Below are positions 7,301 to 15,439 of a stretch of 34,441 nucleotides of DNA, piece after piece. Origin of the DNA: Chryseosolibacter sp036402075 (GTDB taxonomy: Bacteria; Bacteroidota; Bacteroidia; Cytophagales; Cyclobacteriaceae); NCBI GenBank assembly GCA_036402075.1, contig DASWTP010000089.1:1-34441 (forward strand). The letters run 5' to 3'. A program made the position numbers and the translations under genes. The stretch's first letter is position 1, and every line of letters starts with the position of its first letter. The notes under the pieces are model-generated. The model ran no database searches, had not been told where the DNA came from, and saw only the letters and a list, made by a program, of their open reading frames with translations.

Positions 7301-9703
7301 TTAAAATTTGCAGGCAACACTCAGCCTGATATTTCTTGGTGCCTCAGCCTGGTAGCTATATACGGGTGATGGATTACCTTCTGAATCGCTCATCCATGAT
7401 TCATACGATCCGCTGTAGAGATAGGCATTCAACACGTTGAAGACATTGCCTGTGACTTTTAATCTGTTCTTCTCCCAGAATAAACCACCATCAAGCTTGA
7501 AGTAGTTTTCCATTTCCTTGTCGGGATCAGGTGATGCTTCCCAATAGGTCGCACGGTCCGCGAGATAGGTAAAGCCCGCGGATGCACCGAATCCTTTCAG
7601 AACCCCCTTCTGGAATTTGTAGTTAACCCAAGTGTTGATGGTGTGCTTTGCAAATCCTGGCACCAATGAGCCTTCCTCCGGATACGTGACTCCATCCGCT
7701 ACTTCAACAACGCGCGAATCTGTGTAAGCATAGTTCGCAACGAGATTCAATCCGCTGACGATCGTTCCGTGAAGATCGAACTCAAAGCCTTTTGCTTTTT
7801 TCCGCCCGAGCTCGATACTCCGGCCCGATGTAGGATTGGTTGGATCCGCAGTAAGCTCATTATTTTTCAGAATCTGGTAGACGGCAAAGGTGGTTGCCCA
7901 TGAGCTGCCAAACCACTCCTTCTTCACTCCCAGCTCCATGTTGTTTCCGGTGATGGGCTGTACTTTGCTTCCATCGGCCATAATGCCGGTTTGAGGGATG
8001 AACGCCTGGTCATAAAGCGCATAAGCGGAAAATTGTTTCGTGATGGATGCGCTCAATCCAAGGCGCGGGGTAAAGTGCTTTGCTCTATCAGGTGTACCGC
8101 CCCATGCGGATTGCTCAAGGTTGGTGTAACGGCCAGCAAGCGTCAGTCGAATGAGGTTATTAAAAAAGCCTAACTCATCCTGCAGGTAGAAGCTTGTGTA
8201 TTGCTGATCCATAAGGCCACCGGCAGCCTTTGCACGATCTTCGAGAGAAGTTTCACGATCAAATGTTGGATTGCCGTTGGCCGGAGCGCCAAGATCCGGG
8301 TTTAGCGGATCGAACGGATTTGCTTCAGTGTCAAGGTCGTGCGATTGTCCCCAGTCAGCCTGATAGTCTTTCTTTGCCATGTCAAGTCCGGCCAGTAGGC
8401 GGTGACGTATTGCGCCCGTCTGCACTTCGCCATTTACGAAAACCTGTCCCATAGTCATAAGGCTTTTTGCATCCCAGATTCCGATGTTGCGGATGTAGGT
8501 GCCGTCCTGGTTTACCGCAGATGGCCACATTGAGTGTCCGATCTGGTCATAAATGAAATGGGAGACTTGTCCCGTGACTTTCCAGTTTGAATTGAAGTTG
8601 TGCTGAATGTTCGCATAGAGACCGTGATCATCGATCTTCACACCAGGCGTTCCGGCTGGCAGTGTAGTGAAGTCGGCATCGAAGTCTGCGAATTGATTCT
8701 TTGAAAAGATATAGTATGAACCAACGTTGCTCATATTCGCGCGCTGGTAATTGTATTCAAGCGTGATGCGTGTGCTCTTTCCAAGTTGGTAAGCGATCAC
8801 CGGGGCAAGCACATACCGGTCGTTGTATTCGTTGGCGCGGAAGGAGTTCTTATTTTGCGCTGAGACGTTGACGCGATAAAGCAACTTGCCATCCTTGGAA
8901 AACTTGCCGTCCAGGTCGAGCGAGCCGCGCAGCAGGCCGAAGCTTCCGCCCGTGAGCGCCAGTTCACCTCTGCTCACACCCGTAGGTTTTTTCGTAACCA
9001 CATTGTACAACCCTGACGGGTCTCCGCTCGACAGCATGAAGCCGGCCGGGCCTTTAACGAATTCAACATGGTCAACAAAACTCATGTCTTCGGTGAGTGG
9101 TCCCCAATAAGAGTTTACTACGTTAAAACCGTTTCGAAACGCCTGGATCTGCGAACCACGCGCGACAATGTTTGTATAGAGGTCGCCCCAGTGTTCCTGT
9201 CGAACTGCCCCGCTTACATTGCGGATCAATCCATCGCTCATGCTGACGACCTGCTGATCTTTCAGCATCTCACTGGTCACCACCTGAATATTTTGTGGAG
9301 TTTCGATCAGGGGTGTCGTCAAACGAAGTGAACTCGAGACCCGATCACTCGTATAGCGGTCAGCGTTGCCTGAAATCACAATTTCTTCTAATTGCTTAGC
9401 ACTCTCCTTTATAGTGAAGTCAACGTTCGTTACTTCCCCGCTCCTGATCTCGATCGGTTGCTTCTGACTTTCAAGCCCCATGAACGCTGCAACGAGGTTG
9501 TAACTGCCAGGCTTCAGATTTTTGATTTCGAAAAAACCGTTGCGGTCGGCCACCGTGCCCCTTGAAGTACCTTCGATGCTGACGTTGACGTATTCCGCAG
9601 GATCGCCATCGGAGGTTTTGATGTTTCCCTGAACGGTGCCTGTTTGGGCCATTAGCGAAATGCCCGAAAACAGTGCGAAAACGAATGTGTATAGGTTTTT
9701 CAT
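7301..9703 (-). CDS. TonB-dependent siderophore receptor
   Basis: This 800-residue outer-membrane receptor has a signal peptide ending SLMAQ (residue 20), a carboxypeptidase-regulatory-like beta domain (about 22-100, VQGNIKTSDGDPAEYVNVSI onward) typical of Bacteroidota, and a TonB-box-like LEEIVISGN. The plug domain follows, with IETPQNIQVVTSEMLKDQQ, a NVSGAV element and VEFVKGPAGFMLSSGDPSG. A long beta-barrel ends in the aromatic terminus LSVACKF. The plug motifs ETPQNIQVVT and KGPAGxxxSSGDPSG are those of the FhuA/FpvA-type siderophore receptors. It should import a ferric siderophore using TonB energy. The PepSY protein downstream supports an iron role, as do the two inverted repeats in the promoter region. 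The ligand cannot be told from the sequence. Confidence 0.95.
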   Translation of the reverse strand: MKNLYTFVFALFSGISLMAQTGTVQGNIKTSDGDPAEYVNVSIEGTSRGTVADRNGFFEIKNLKPGSYNLVAAFMGLESQKQPIEIRSGEVTNVDFTIKESAKQLEEIVISGNADRYTSDRVSSSLRLTTPLIETPQNIQVVTSEMLKDQQVVSMSDGLIRNVSGAVRQEHWGDLYTNIVARGSQIQAFRNGFNVVNSYWGPLTEDMSFVDHVEFVKGPAGFMLSSGDPSGLYNVVTKKPTGVSRGELALTGGSFGLLRGSLDLDGKFSKDGKLLYRVNVSAQNKNSFRANEYNDRYVLAPVIAYQLGKSTRITLEYNYQRANMSNVGSYYIFSKNQFADFDADFTTLPAGTPGVKIDDHGLYANIQHNFNSNWKVTGQVSHFIYDQIGHSMWPSAVNQDGTYIRNIGIWDAKSLMTMGQVFVNGEVQTGAIRHRLLAGLDMAKKDYQADWGQSHDLDTEANPFDPLNPDLGAPANGNPTFDRETSLEDRAKAAGGLMDQQYTSFYLQDELGFFNNLIRLTLAGRYTNLEQSAWGGTPDRAKHFTPRLGLSASITKQFSAYALYDQAFIPQTGIMADGSKVQPITGNNMELGVKKEWFGSSWATTFAVYQILKNNELTADPTNPTSGRSIELGRKKAKGFEFDLHGTIVSGLNLVANYAYTDSRVVEVADGVTYPEEGSLVPGFAKHTINTWVNYKFQKGVLKGFGASAGFTYLADRATYWEASPDPDKEMENYFKLDGGLFWEKNRLKVTGNVFNVLNAYLYSGSYESWMSDSEGNPSPVYSYQAEAPRNIRLSVACKF

Positions 9704-9705
9704 TG

Positions 9706-9722
9706 TTTAGATTTAGTCTAAA
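9706..9722. promoter_or_regulatory. Putative metal-regulator operator (proximal) of the siderophore receptor
   Basis: TTTAGATTTAGTCTAAA is a perfect 6-5-6 inverted repeat (TTTAGA / TCTAAA) ending 3 bases upstream of the receptor start codon. Its form resembles the TTTAGG-type boxes bound by DtxR/MntR-family repressors. A second repeat of the same 17-bp geometry lies at 9765-9781. A repressor here would block initiation or elongation. Confidence 0.6.
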
Positions 9723-9764
9723 TAAGATGCAATCCTACCTCACGATGGGAGAAAAAGCAAACTA

Positions 9765-9781
9765 TTTGGAATAATTCTAAA
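9765..9781. promoter_or_regulatory. Putative metal-regulator operator (distal) of the siderophore receptor
   Basis: TTTGGAATAATTCTAAA is a 17-bp inverted repeat around a central A, with a single mismatched pair (G against T). It shares length, centre spacing and outer bases with the repeat at 9706-9722, and the two start 59 bases apart. It could serve the receptor, the divergent methyltransferase operon, or both. Confidence 0.5.
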
Positions 9782-9895
9782 TAATAAAACACCTGCCATG
9801 GCAATGCAAACGTGTGAAAACCAGCGTTGCGATGCCTGTTATCCCTGGGCGGTGGACGAGACCAGTCAGAGAGGTTGAGGATTTTTGAATTCCAC

Positions 9896-9927
9896 TTTGT
9901 CTTGCAAAGTACTTTTAAATATTTTTA
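9896..9927 (+). promoter_or_regulatory. Putative promoter of the methyltransferase operon
   Basis: TTTG at 9896-9899 and TATTTTTA at 9920-9927 (seven of eight to TAnnTTTG) are separated by 20 bases, within the normal Bacteroidota spacing. The start codon is 24 bases downstream of the -7 box. Confidence 0.4.
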
Positions 9928-9950
9928 CCGCAGACCTTTTGTACCCACAG

Positions 9951-10544
9951 ATGAAAAGCTCCTCCGAAAAATTCTATGACCAGTTCTCCTTCCTGTACCC
10001 GGCAATCGATTGGATTTTAAAGCCACAGAAAAAGAAACTGTTCGAAAAGATCAATGCATGTCCGTGCGGACAATTACTTGAGATCGGAATCGGCAACGGC
10101 TCCAACCTGAAATACTATCGCTCCCACCGCGTTACTGGCATCGACACATCGAGGCGTATGCTGACGCAGGCTCGTAAGCAAGCTGGAACAAATGTTGAAC
10201 TTTTTCACATGAATGGAGAGAAGCTTTTCTTTTCCAACGAAAGCTTTGACTATGTCGTCCTTTCCCATGTGCTCGCTGTGGTAGATACTCCCGGGAACCT
10301 GTTGGCGGAAGTGCACCGCGTTCTTAAACCCGGGGGAAAAGTTTTTGTCCTGAATCATTTCACGCCCCACAACGGCCTGAAGTACCTCGATCAGGCCGTG
10401 CAAATGGTCTCCAGGTTCTTACATCTCAAGTCGCTATTCACGCTTGAGACTGTGCCTGGCCTGCAACGCTTCACACTGGTAAGCTCTTCTGACGCATCCT
10501 TGTTTTCCTATTTCAAAATCCTCGTCTATGAAAAAAGCCTGTAG
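9951..10544 (+). CDS. Class I SAM-dependent methyltransferase, PmtA-like (possible phospholipid N-methyltransferase)
   Basis: I start the gene at ATG 9951 (197 residues, MKSSSEKFYDQFSFLYPAID); an upstream in-frame ATG at 9885 would add an unusual leader that overlaps the likely promoter. The Rossmann fold is clear: motif I LLEIGIGNGSNL (about 42-53), the acidic residue in GIDTS (D65), then VVLSHVLAVVDTP, the motif HRVLKPGGKVFVLNHF and a helical C-terminal part. The SxVLAVVD and PGGxVxxxNHF patterns resemble bacterial PmtA enzymes, which methylate phosphatidylethanolamine towards phosphatidylcholine. The next two genes are membrane proteins, one a DgkA kinase, which fits a lipid role. A UbiE-like or other small-molecule methyltransferase remains possible. 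Confidence 0.88.
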   Translation: MKSSSEKFYDQFSFLYPAIDWILKPQKKKLFEKINACPCGQLLEIGIGNGSNLKYYRSHRVTGIDTSRRMLTQARKQAGTNVELFHMNGEKLFFSNESFDYVVLSHVLAVVDTPGNLLAEVHRVLKPGGKVFVLNHFTPHNGLKYLDQAVQMVSRFLHLKSLFTLETVPGLQRFTLVSSSDASLFSYFKILVYEKSL

Positions 10545-11028
10545 CATCGGAATGGCGTTAGCTGTCAGTTTGTTCATCTATGTGTTCTATCGTTCTGAGA
10601 AGACGTTGATCAATGAATTGATCGTTGCTTTGATATCGCTGGAGTACTATGCAGCAGCAAAGGCATGTATCGTTCGAGCATTACCTTTGCCGGGGCCAAT
10701 TATTTTTTCGTTACCGGGCGGTCTTTGGATCTTCTGCGTCACTGCGCTCTCGCAGAACTTCTATTTAAAGATTCGAAGTAAAAGGATACTGTTGAGTGTT
10801 GTTCCGATCATATTCTGTGTCGGCCTGGAGGTTTGCCAGCTCCTCCAGCTGACCAATGGAAGATTTGACGTGTTGGATATTGCATTCTATGGATTGTTTT
10901 GGTTGCTTGCATCGTTTGGATTTCAATCGCGGGTTACACAACAAAACATTGCTTCACCTTTTACCCTTCATGGTTTTATTTGCGTGGCGTGTTTTCTGTC
11001 AGTTTACCTCGCACATGTGAATCAGTAA
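10528..11028 (+). CDS. VanZ-like membrane protein
   Basis: This 166-residue protein has about five hydrophobic segments: near residues 5-20, 28-45, 60-78, 85-105 and 115-132, with another close to the C-terminus. The segment LEVCQLLQLTNGRFDVLDIAFY carries the pattern of the VanZ family (E-x-x-Q, then R-x-D-x-x-D before a hydrophobic helix). VanZ proteins give low-level teicoplanin resistance in enterococci, and most members have no known function. The start codon lies inside the methyltransferase gene (17-base overlap), so the two are translationally coupled, and the DgkA gene follows 27 bases later. Confidence 0.8.
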   Translation: MKKACSIGMALAVSLFIYVFYRSEKTLINELIVALISLEYYAAAKACIVRALPLPGPIIFSLPGGLWIFCVTALSQNFYLKIRSKRILLSVVPIIFCVGLEVCQLLQLTNGRFDVLDIAFYGLFWLLASFGFQSRVTQQNIASPFTLHGFICVACFLSVYLAHVNQ

Positions 11029-11055
11029 AAGGGACTTCACTAATGAGAAAGGGCG

Positions 11056-11406
11056 ATGATCAAAAGGCATTTACTTAGCTATCAGTACGCGCTGCGCGGA
11101 ATCTGGCTCGCATTCCGCTATGAACCCAACATGCGAATTCACCTTGCGGCTGCCATTGCGGTTGTCGCTATCAACTATTCGCTCGATGTTACGGTTACTG
11201 AATGGCTGATCACACTCATGCTGATTGGCATTGTCTGGATGTCAGAAATTTTCAATACGGCTGTCGAGAAACTAGCCGATCGCGTTACAAAAGAGCGAGA
11301 TCCGCTCATCGGGGCCGTGAAAGACCTCGCTGCGGGGGCGGTTCTGATCGTCTGCATTGTGGCGGTCATTTGCGGCCTCATGATATATCTCCCCTATCTA
11401 ACCTAA
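11056..11406 (+). CDS. dgkA: DgkA-family diacylglycerol/undecaprenol kinase
   Basis: This 116-residue integral membrane protein has the full DgkA signature: an N-terminal amphipathic helix with AFRYEPNMRIHL (19-30) and three membrane helices. The catalytic stretch SEIFNTAVEKLADRV holds E64, N67, T68, E71 and D75, and KDLAAGAVL follows (89-97). DgkA enzymes phosphorylate diacylglycerol or, in most Gram-positive relatives, undecaprenol, using ATP at the inner membrane. The sequence alone does not decide which. The gene closes the methyltransferase/VanZ cluster; a GA-rich ribosome-site candidate (GAGAAAGGG) lies just before ATG 11056. Confidence 0.93.
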   Translation: MIKRHLLSYQYALRGIWLAFRYEPNMRIHLAAAIAVVAINYSLDVTVTEWLITLMLIGIVWMSEIFNTAVEKLADRVTKERDPLIGAVKDLAAGAVLIVCIVAVICGLMIYLPYLT

Positions 11407-11606
11407 ACCCAGCCCACGGCCTTGATCCATCAGAGCAAATTGGTGTCAGCGGATGTAACCTAACCAGTCCGTCAACGTTATGAGATTCGTGCCGTTATGA
11501 AGGCGGAAGTAAATTGAAGTGTGACGCAGACGGAGATGTTTCGCCTACCTGCCGTTGAGTTGAAAACTTTTTCTTTTTATCTTACTACTTCCCTAACCCC
11601 CCGCGC

Positions 11607-13955
11607 ATGCTGCAACATTATCTGGTAATTGCGGTCCGGAACCTGGCCAGGCACAAAACATTTTCACTCATCAACATCGGGGGACTGGCTGTCAGTCTCG
11701 CCAGCTGCCTGTTTATTTTCTATTACGTTTATGACGAATTCACATATGATCGCTTTCATGAGAAGGCTGGCCGCATCGTGCGCATCACCCAAACGTTTAC
11801 AACACCTGAGAGCACGCAGAACATTCGGTTCACCAACCAAAAGGTCGGGCTGCACCTGCATCGGGTTTACCCCCAGGTAGAGAACTATGTGCGTTTCGAA
11901 GATGGTGAGCTCCGGCTGGGAAAATCGAAGATCAAAGAGAAAGGTGCATTTCGAACGGATCCAACCGTCTTCGAAGTTTTCAGCTACCCGCTCATTAAAG
12001 GGAATCCACAGACTGCCTTGGCACAACCACACTCGATTGTCCTTTCTGAAAGCCTTGCCGAAAAGTACTTTGACGGTGACCCGATAGGCTCCACGCTCGA
12101 GGTTGAAGGAGAACCCCATACGGTGACGGGCATTATGCAGGATGTGCCATCCAACAGCGACAAATGGGTAAGCGCGCTGATTCATGGCGAGTTTGAAGGT
12201 GAAGAGATTTCAAACCTGTATTTCACCTATGACACTTACCTGTTGTTACGGAAGCCCGAGGATGCTGTATTCATCCGGAAAAATTTAGCTTCGGTGGCAG
12301 CAGCCCTCCACGATCAGAGTCAACCGGTTAGAATGGGCTATGAGATGCAGGCGCTCACCAGCCTCCATTTTTTCCATGGAACGGAGATGGACAATCCGAA
12401 AGGGAACAAGACGAACGTTTACATTTTCGCCCTGGTGGCATTGGTTCTCCTGGTGGTCTCTGTTTTCAATTTCATCAACCTCACAACGATGCGCGCGCTC
12501 GACCGCGCAAAGGAAGTTGGTATCCGGAAGACTTCCGGTGCCCAACGAAGCCAGCTTGTGCGCCAGTTTCTCAGCGAGTCACTTCTTGCCGTCAGCGCAG
12601 CCGGCTGCATCGCGGTGGTTATCATCAACGTCTTCAAGCTGATCTTCGAATCAATCTCTGGAAAAACGATCGCCCTTTCGAATCCGCATGACCTTACGAT
12701 CCTGGGAACAACCCTGCTGTTGCTGATCCTCATCGTGGTGTGCTCCTCGTTCTATCCTGCGTGGATACTTTCATCCTATCATCCCATCCAGGTTCTTCGC
12801 GGAAAGAATGCCGGCCACGTAGGGGGCGGATCTATCCGAAAAACTTTCACCGTTGGACAGTTCGCGTTAAGCACAGCGTTGATGCTTTTCCTGACTGCGA
12901 TCCTCCTTCAAATGGATTTTATGCATTCGGCCGACCTCGGCTTCACTAAGGAAGAGATACTGGTGTTAAAAGCTCCCGAGGATTCGCTGGTCAGCACCAA
13001 CCTCGCCTATTATAAGAACGAATTCCTGAAAAATAAAGCCGTAGAACAGGTAAGCGTGGGCGGGTTTGCATCCAATCTCGGAACGCACGAGCCTTTTGCA
13101 TCGCCTATCTTTATTTCAACCGGTGCCGAAGAACGACAACTCATCGTACCGAACATCGTGGTCGATAAAGACTATCCAGGTATGCTCCAGCTGAAAGTGC
13201 AGCACGGCAAGGCATTTTCAGAAATGGAGTCGGAAGACATTGGACGAAGTGCCCTGGTTAATCAATCGTTTGTGAAACTGGCAGGCTGGGCGGATCCGAT
13301 CGGAAAAAAGATCAGGACTTATGGTGGAGAAGCATTGGTGACTGGCGTTGTAGCAGACTTTCACTTTCAATCGCTACACAAACGAATTGAGCCGATTGCT
13401 ATCATGGGAATGAATCCAAAAACGCCTGACGCGCGCTACTTCTACCTGAAGACTTCAGCAAAGAACCTGGACGAAATCAAAGTGCTTTGGAGAAAACTAT
13501 TCCCTGCTCACGAATTCGACTATTTCTTCCTCAATGAATTTTTCGATGCACAGTACAAAGCGGATGAAAACCTGCGCCTGTTGTTCCTGTATTTCACCTT
13601 ACTTACGATCATGGTGTGCGCGTCCGGGCTGCTAGCACTCACCATACATCACGTTGAAATGAAGACGAAAGAGACCAGTATCCGGAAAGTATTTGGTGCC
13701 GGGATCCTGTCCCTTGTTCAATGGCAGTCGCAGCGATTTGTTCCGATCGTTGCCGCGGGGATCAGTCTCGGTGCAGTCGCGGGATACGTATCAGCAAGAG
13801 AATGGCTCAGCAATTTTGCGTACCATATCGAACCAGGTATTGCACTTGTTGCAATTCCTGTGCTGTGCCTGTCGTTAATTTCGGTGATGATTGTTGGCTA
13901 CAAAACCTGGCGCGGAGCCATGTGCAACCCTATCGATGTGCTGCGTCACGATTAG
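11607..13955 (+). CDS. FtsX/MacB-type ABC permease, stand-alone
   Basis: This 782-residue permease has two MacB_PCD plus FtsX modules. It starts MLQHYLVIAVRNLARHKTFS, the usual opening of this Bacteroidota group, with helix 1 near 20-40. A first periplasmic core domain (about 45-265) is followed by three helices (about 270-390) containing FNFINLTTMRALDRAKEVGIRK and the SSFYPAWILSSYHPIQVLRG coupling segment. A second periplasmic domain follows, then the last three helices with EMKTKETSIRKVFGAG and an ending CNPIDVLRHD. Relatives act in lipoprotein or peptide export, antibiotic defence or cell-envelope signalling. No ATPase or adaptor gene is next to it, so the partner must be encoded elsewhere. 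Confidence 0.9.
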   Translation: MLQHYLVIAVRNLARHKTFSLINIGGLAVSLASCLFIFYYVYDEFTYDRFHEKAGRIVRITQTFTTPESTQNIRFTNQKVGLHLHRVYPQVENYVRFEDGELRLGKSKIKEKGAFRTDPTVFEVFSYPLIKGNPQTALAQPHSIVLSESLAEKYFDGDPIGSTLEVEGEPHTVTGIMQDVPSNSDKWVSALIHGEFEGEEISNLYFTYDTYLLLRKPEDAVFIRKNLASVAAALHDQSQPVRMGYEMQALTSLHFFHGTEMDNPKGNKTNVYIFALVALVLLVVSVFNFINLTTMRALDRAKEVGIRKTSGAQRSQLVRQFLSESLLAVSAAGCIAVVIINVFKLIFESISGKTIALSNPHDLTILGTTLLLLILIVVCSSFYPAWILSSYHPIQVLRGKNAGHVGGGSIRKTFTVGQFALSTALMLFLTAILLQMDFMHSADLGFTKEEILVLKAPEDSLVSTNLAYYKNEFLKNKAVEQVSVGGFASNLGTHEPFASPIFISTGAEERQLIVPNIVVDKDYPGMLQLKVQHGKAFSEMESEDIGRSALVNQSFVKLAGWADPIGKKIRTYGGEALVTGVVADFHFQSLHKRIEPIAIMGMNPKTPDARYFYLKTSAKNLDEIKVLWRKLFPAHEFDYFFLNEFFDAQYKADENLRLLFLYFTLLTIMVCASGLLALTIHHVEMKTKETSIRKVFGAGILSLVQWQSQRFVPIVAAGISLGAVAGYVSAREWLSNFAYHIEPGIALVAIPVLCLSLISVMIVGYKTWRGAMCNPIDVLRHD

Positions 13956-13962
13956 AAAAGAA

Positions 13963-13991
13963 GTCCCTGCCGCGTTGCAGCGAACAGGGAC
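13963..13991 (-). terminator. Terminator of the minus-strand RND efflux operon
   Basis: A 7-bp stem GTCCCTG (13963-13969) with CAGGGAC (13985-13991), reinforced by an inner CGC/GCG, stands 20 bases after the outer-membrane-factor stop codon. On the minus strand it is followed by TTCTTTTCT. It also lies 7 bases after the permease stop and may act on both strands. Confidence 0.6.
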
Positions 13992-14011
13992 CTAACCTAA
14001 ACTACAAAAAC

Positions 14012-15439
14012 TTATTTCCAACCTCCGCCCAGCGCGCGGTAAACGTTTACCTTCGCGTTTATCTGACGTTGTTTGATTTCCACAAGTTCCATCTTCGATT
14101 CCAGCGCTTCCCGTTGTGTCAGCAGCACTTCCAGGTAATCCGCCCGGGCTGAACGGAACAGGCTGTTAGCGATGGTAATGGATTGCATGAGAATCTCTAC
14201 TTCCTTCGACTTTGTCTGGTAGCTTCGGGTGAAATTCCGTACGCTCGAAAGCTCATTCACCACATCAACGTATGCGTTGAGAATCGTGCGCTCGTAATCG
14301 TACACTGCCTGGAGTTGCCTTGCATTCGCACTGTTGTATTGCGCTTTGATGCCATTTCTATTAACGAGTGGCGCAACCAGGTCACCGGCAAGATTTAATA
14401 GCACCGATTCGGGATTGACCAGGTATGACGGATTGAAAGCCTGAAAGCCCAAGCCTCCGGTTATTCGCAGCGAAGGATAAAAGTTAGCGCGCGCCACCTT
14501 TACATCCAGCCTGGCAGCTTCGAGTTCCAGCTCTGCCTGTCGAATATCGGGCCGATTGGCGAGCAACTGCGATGGCACTCCGACTGCTATCGAGTCAACA
14601 GCCAGCGTGTTAAAAATTGCCGAGCTCCTCGGAATTCCATTCGGAAAACCAGCTGTCAGGAAGCTCAAGCGATTTTCAGTCTCAATGATGCGCTGACGGA
14701 TCTCAAATTGCCTGTTGGTGGTGTTCAGCAATTGCGCCTCGAACCGGTTCACTGCAAGCTGCGTCAGCTTGGCTGCGTCTTTTTGTTGCTTCACAATCTG
14801 AAGCGCATCGGTCTGCAATTCGATGTTCCGCTGAATGATCTCCAATTGATTGTCGAGCGCCATCAGCTCATAGTATGAACTGGCGATTTCTGAGATCAGG
14901 TTGGTGACCATGAAGTTTTTCCCCTCTACGCTGGAGAGGTAGCGCAAGGCCGCAGATTTTTTGGCGTTGCGAAGCTTTCTCCAGATGTCGATTTCCCATG
15001 AAGCAAAAGCGCCCACTACGTAGTTCTGCAACGGATCAGGAAAACGCTTGCCTGGCATGATGTCCAGATTCTCGTCTACGGCTCCAACGCGCGTGTAGCG
15101 TCCTTCTTTTGCCACCTCGGCAGCGCCCAGCGCATTTACGAACGGAAGATACTCGCCTTTTCGTGCACGCACTTCGTTCTTCCGTACCTCGATCTCCTGA
15201 AGCGTAATATTAAGCTCCTGATTTTTTTTCAAGGCGCTGTCAATCAACGCGACCAGGTATTGATCAGCGAAGTACTGCCTCCAGTTGATGTGCGCACTAT
15301 TGCTTGAATCGGTTGATGTCGCAAATGCAGGTGGCACTTCCCTATTTTCACTCCTTACAGTGCTTTTTAGCGGCTTGCATCCCCAACATGATCCGAGGAT
15401 AAAGGCTGCAATCAGTGTTCTAATTATCGTTCGTCTCAT
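14012..15439 (-). CDS. RND efflux outer-membrane factor (TolC/OprM/NodT type), lipoprotein
   Basis: This 475-residue protein has a lipoprotein signal (FILGSCWGC, acylation probably at C18 or C21) like OprM-type channels. Two outer-membrane-efflux repeats are visible: the first from about WRQYFADQYLVALIDSALKKN, the second after LLANRPDIRQAELELEAARL. The conserved features of NodT-family channels are present (ANRPDIRQAE, RANFYPSLRITGGLGFQA, VAPLVNRNGIKAQYN). It forms the trimeric exit duct for the pump encoded just upstream. Its start codon overlaps the end of the pump gene by 20 bases, so translation is coupled. Confidence 0.95.
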   Translation of the reverse strand: MRRTIIRTLIAAFILGSCWGCKPLKSTVRSENREVPPAFATSTDSSNSAHINWRQYFADQYLVALIDSALKKNQELNITLQEIEVRKNEVRARKGEYLPFVNALGAAEVAKEGRYTRVGAVDENLDIMPGKRFPDPLQNYVVGAFASWEIDIWRKLRNAKKSAALRYLSSVEGKNFMVTNLISEIASSYYELMALDNQLEIIQRNIELQTDALQIVKQQKDAAKLTQLAVNRFEAQLLNTTNRQFEIRQRIIETENRLSFLTAGFPNGIPRSSAIFNTLAVDSIAVGVPSQLLANRPDIRQAELELEAARLDVKVARANFYPSLRITGGLGFQAFNPSYLVNPESVLLNLAGDLVAPLVNRNGIKAQYNSANARQLQAVYDYERTILNAYVDVVNELSSVRNFTRSYQTKSKEVEILMQSITIANSLFRSARADYLEVLLTQREALESKMELVEIKQRQINAKVNVYRALGGGWK

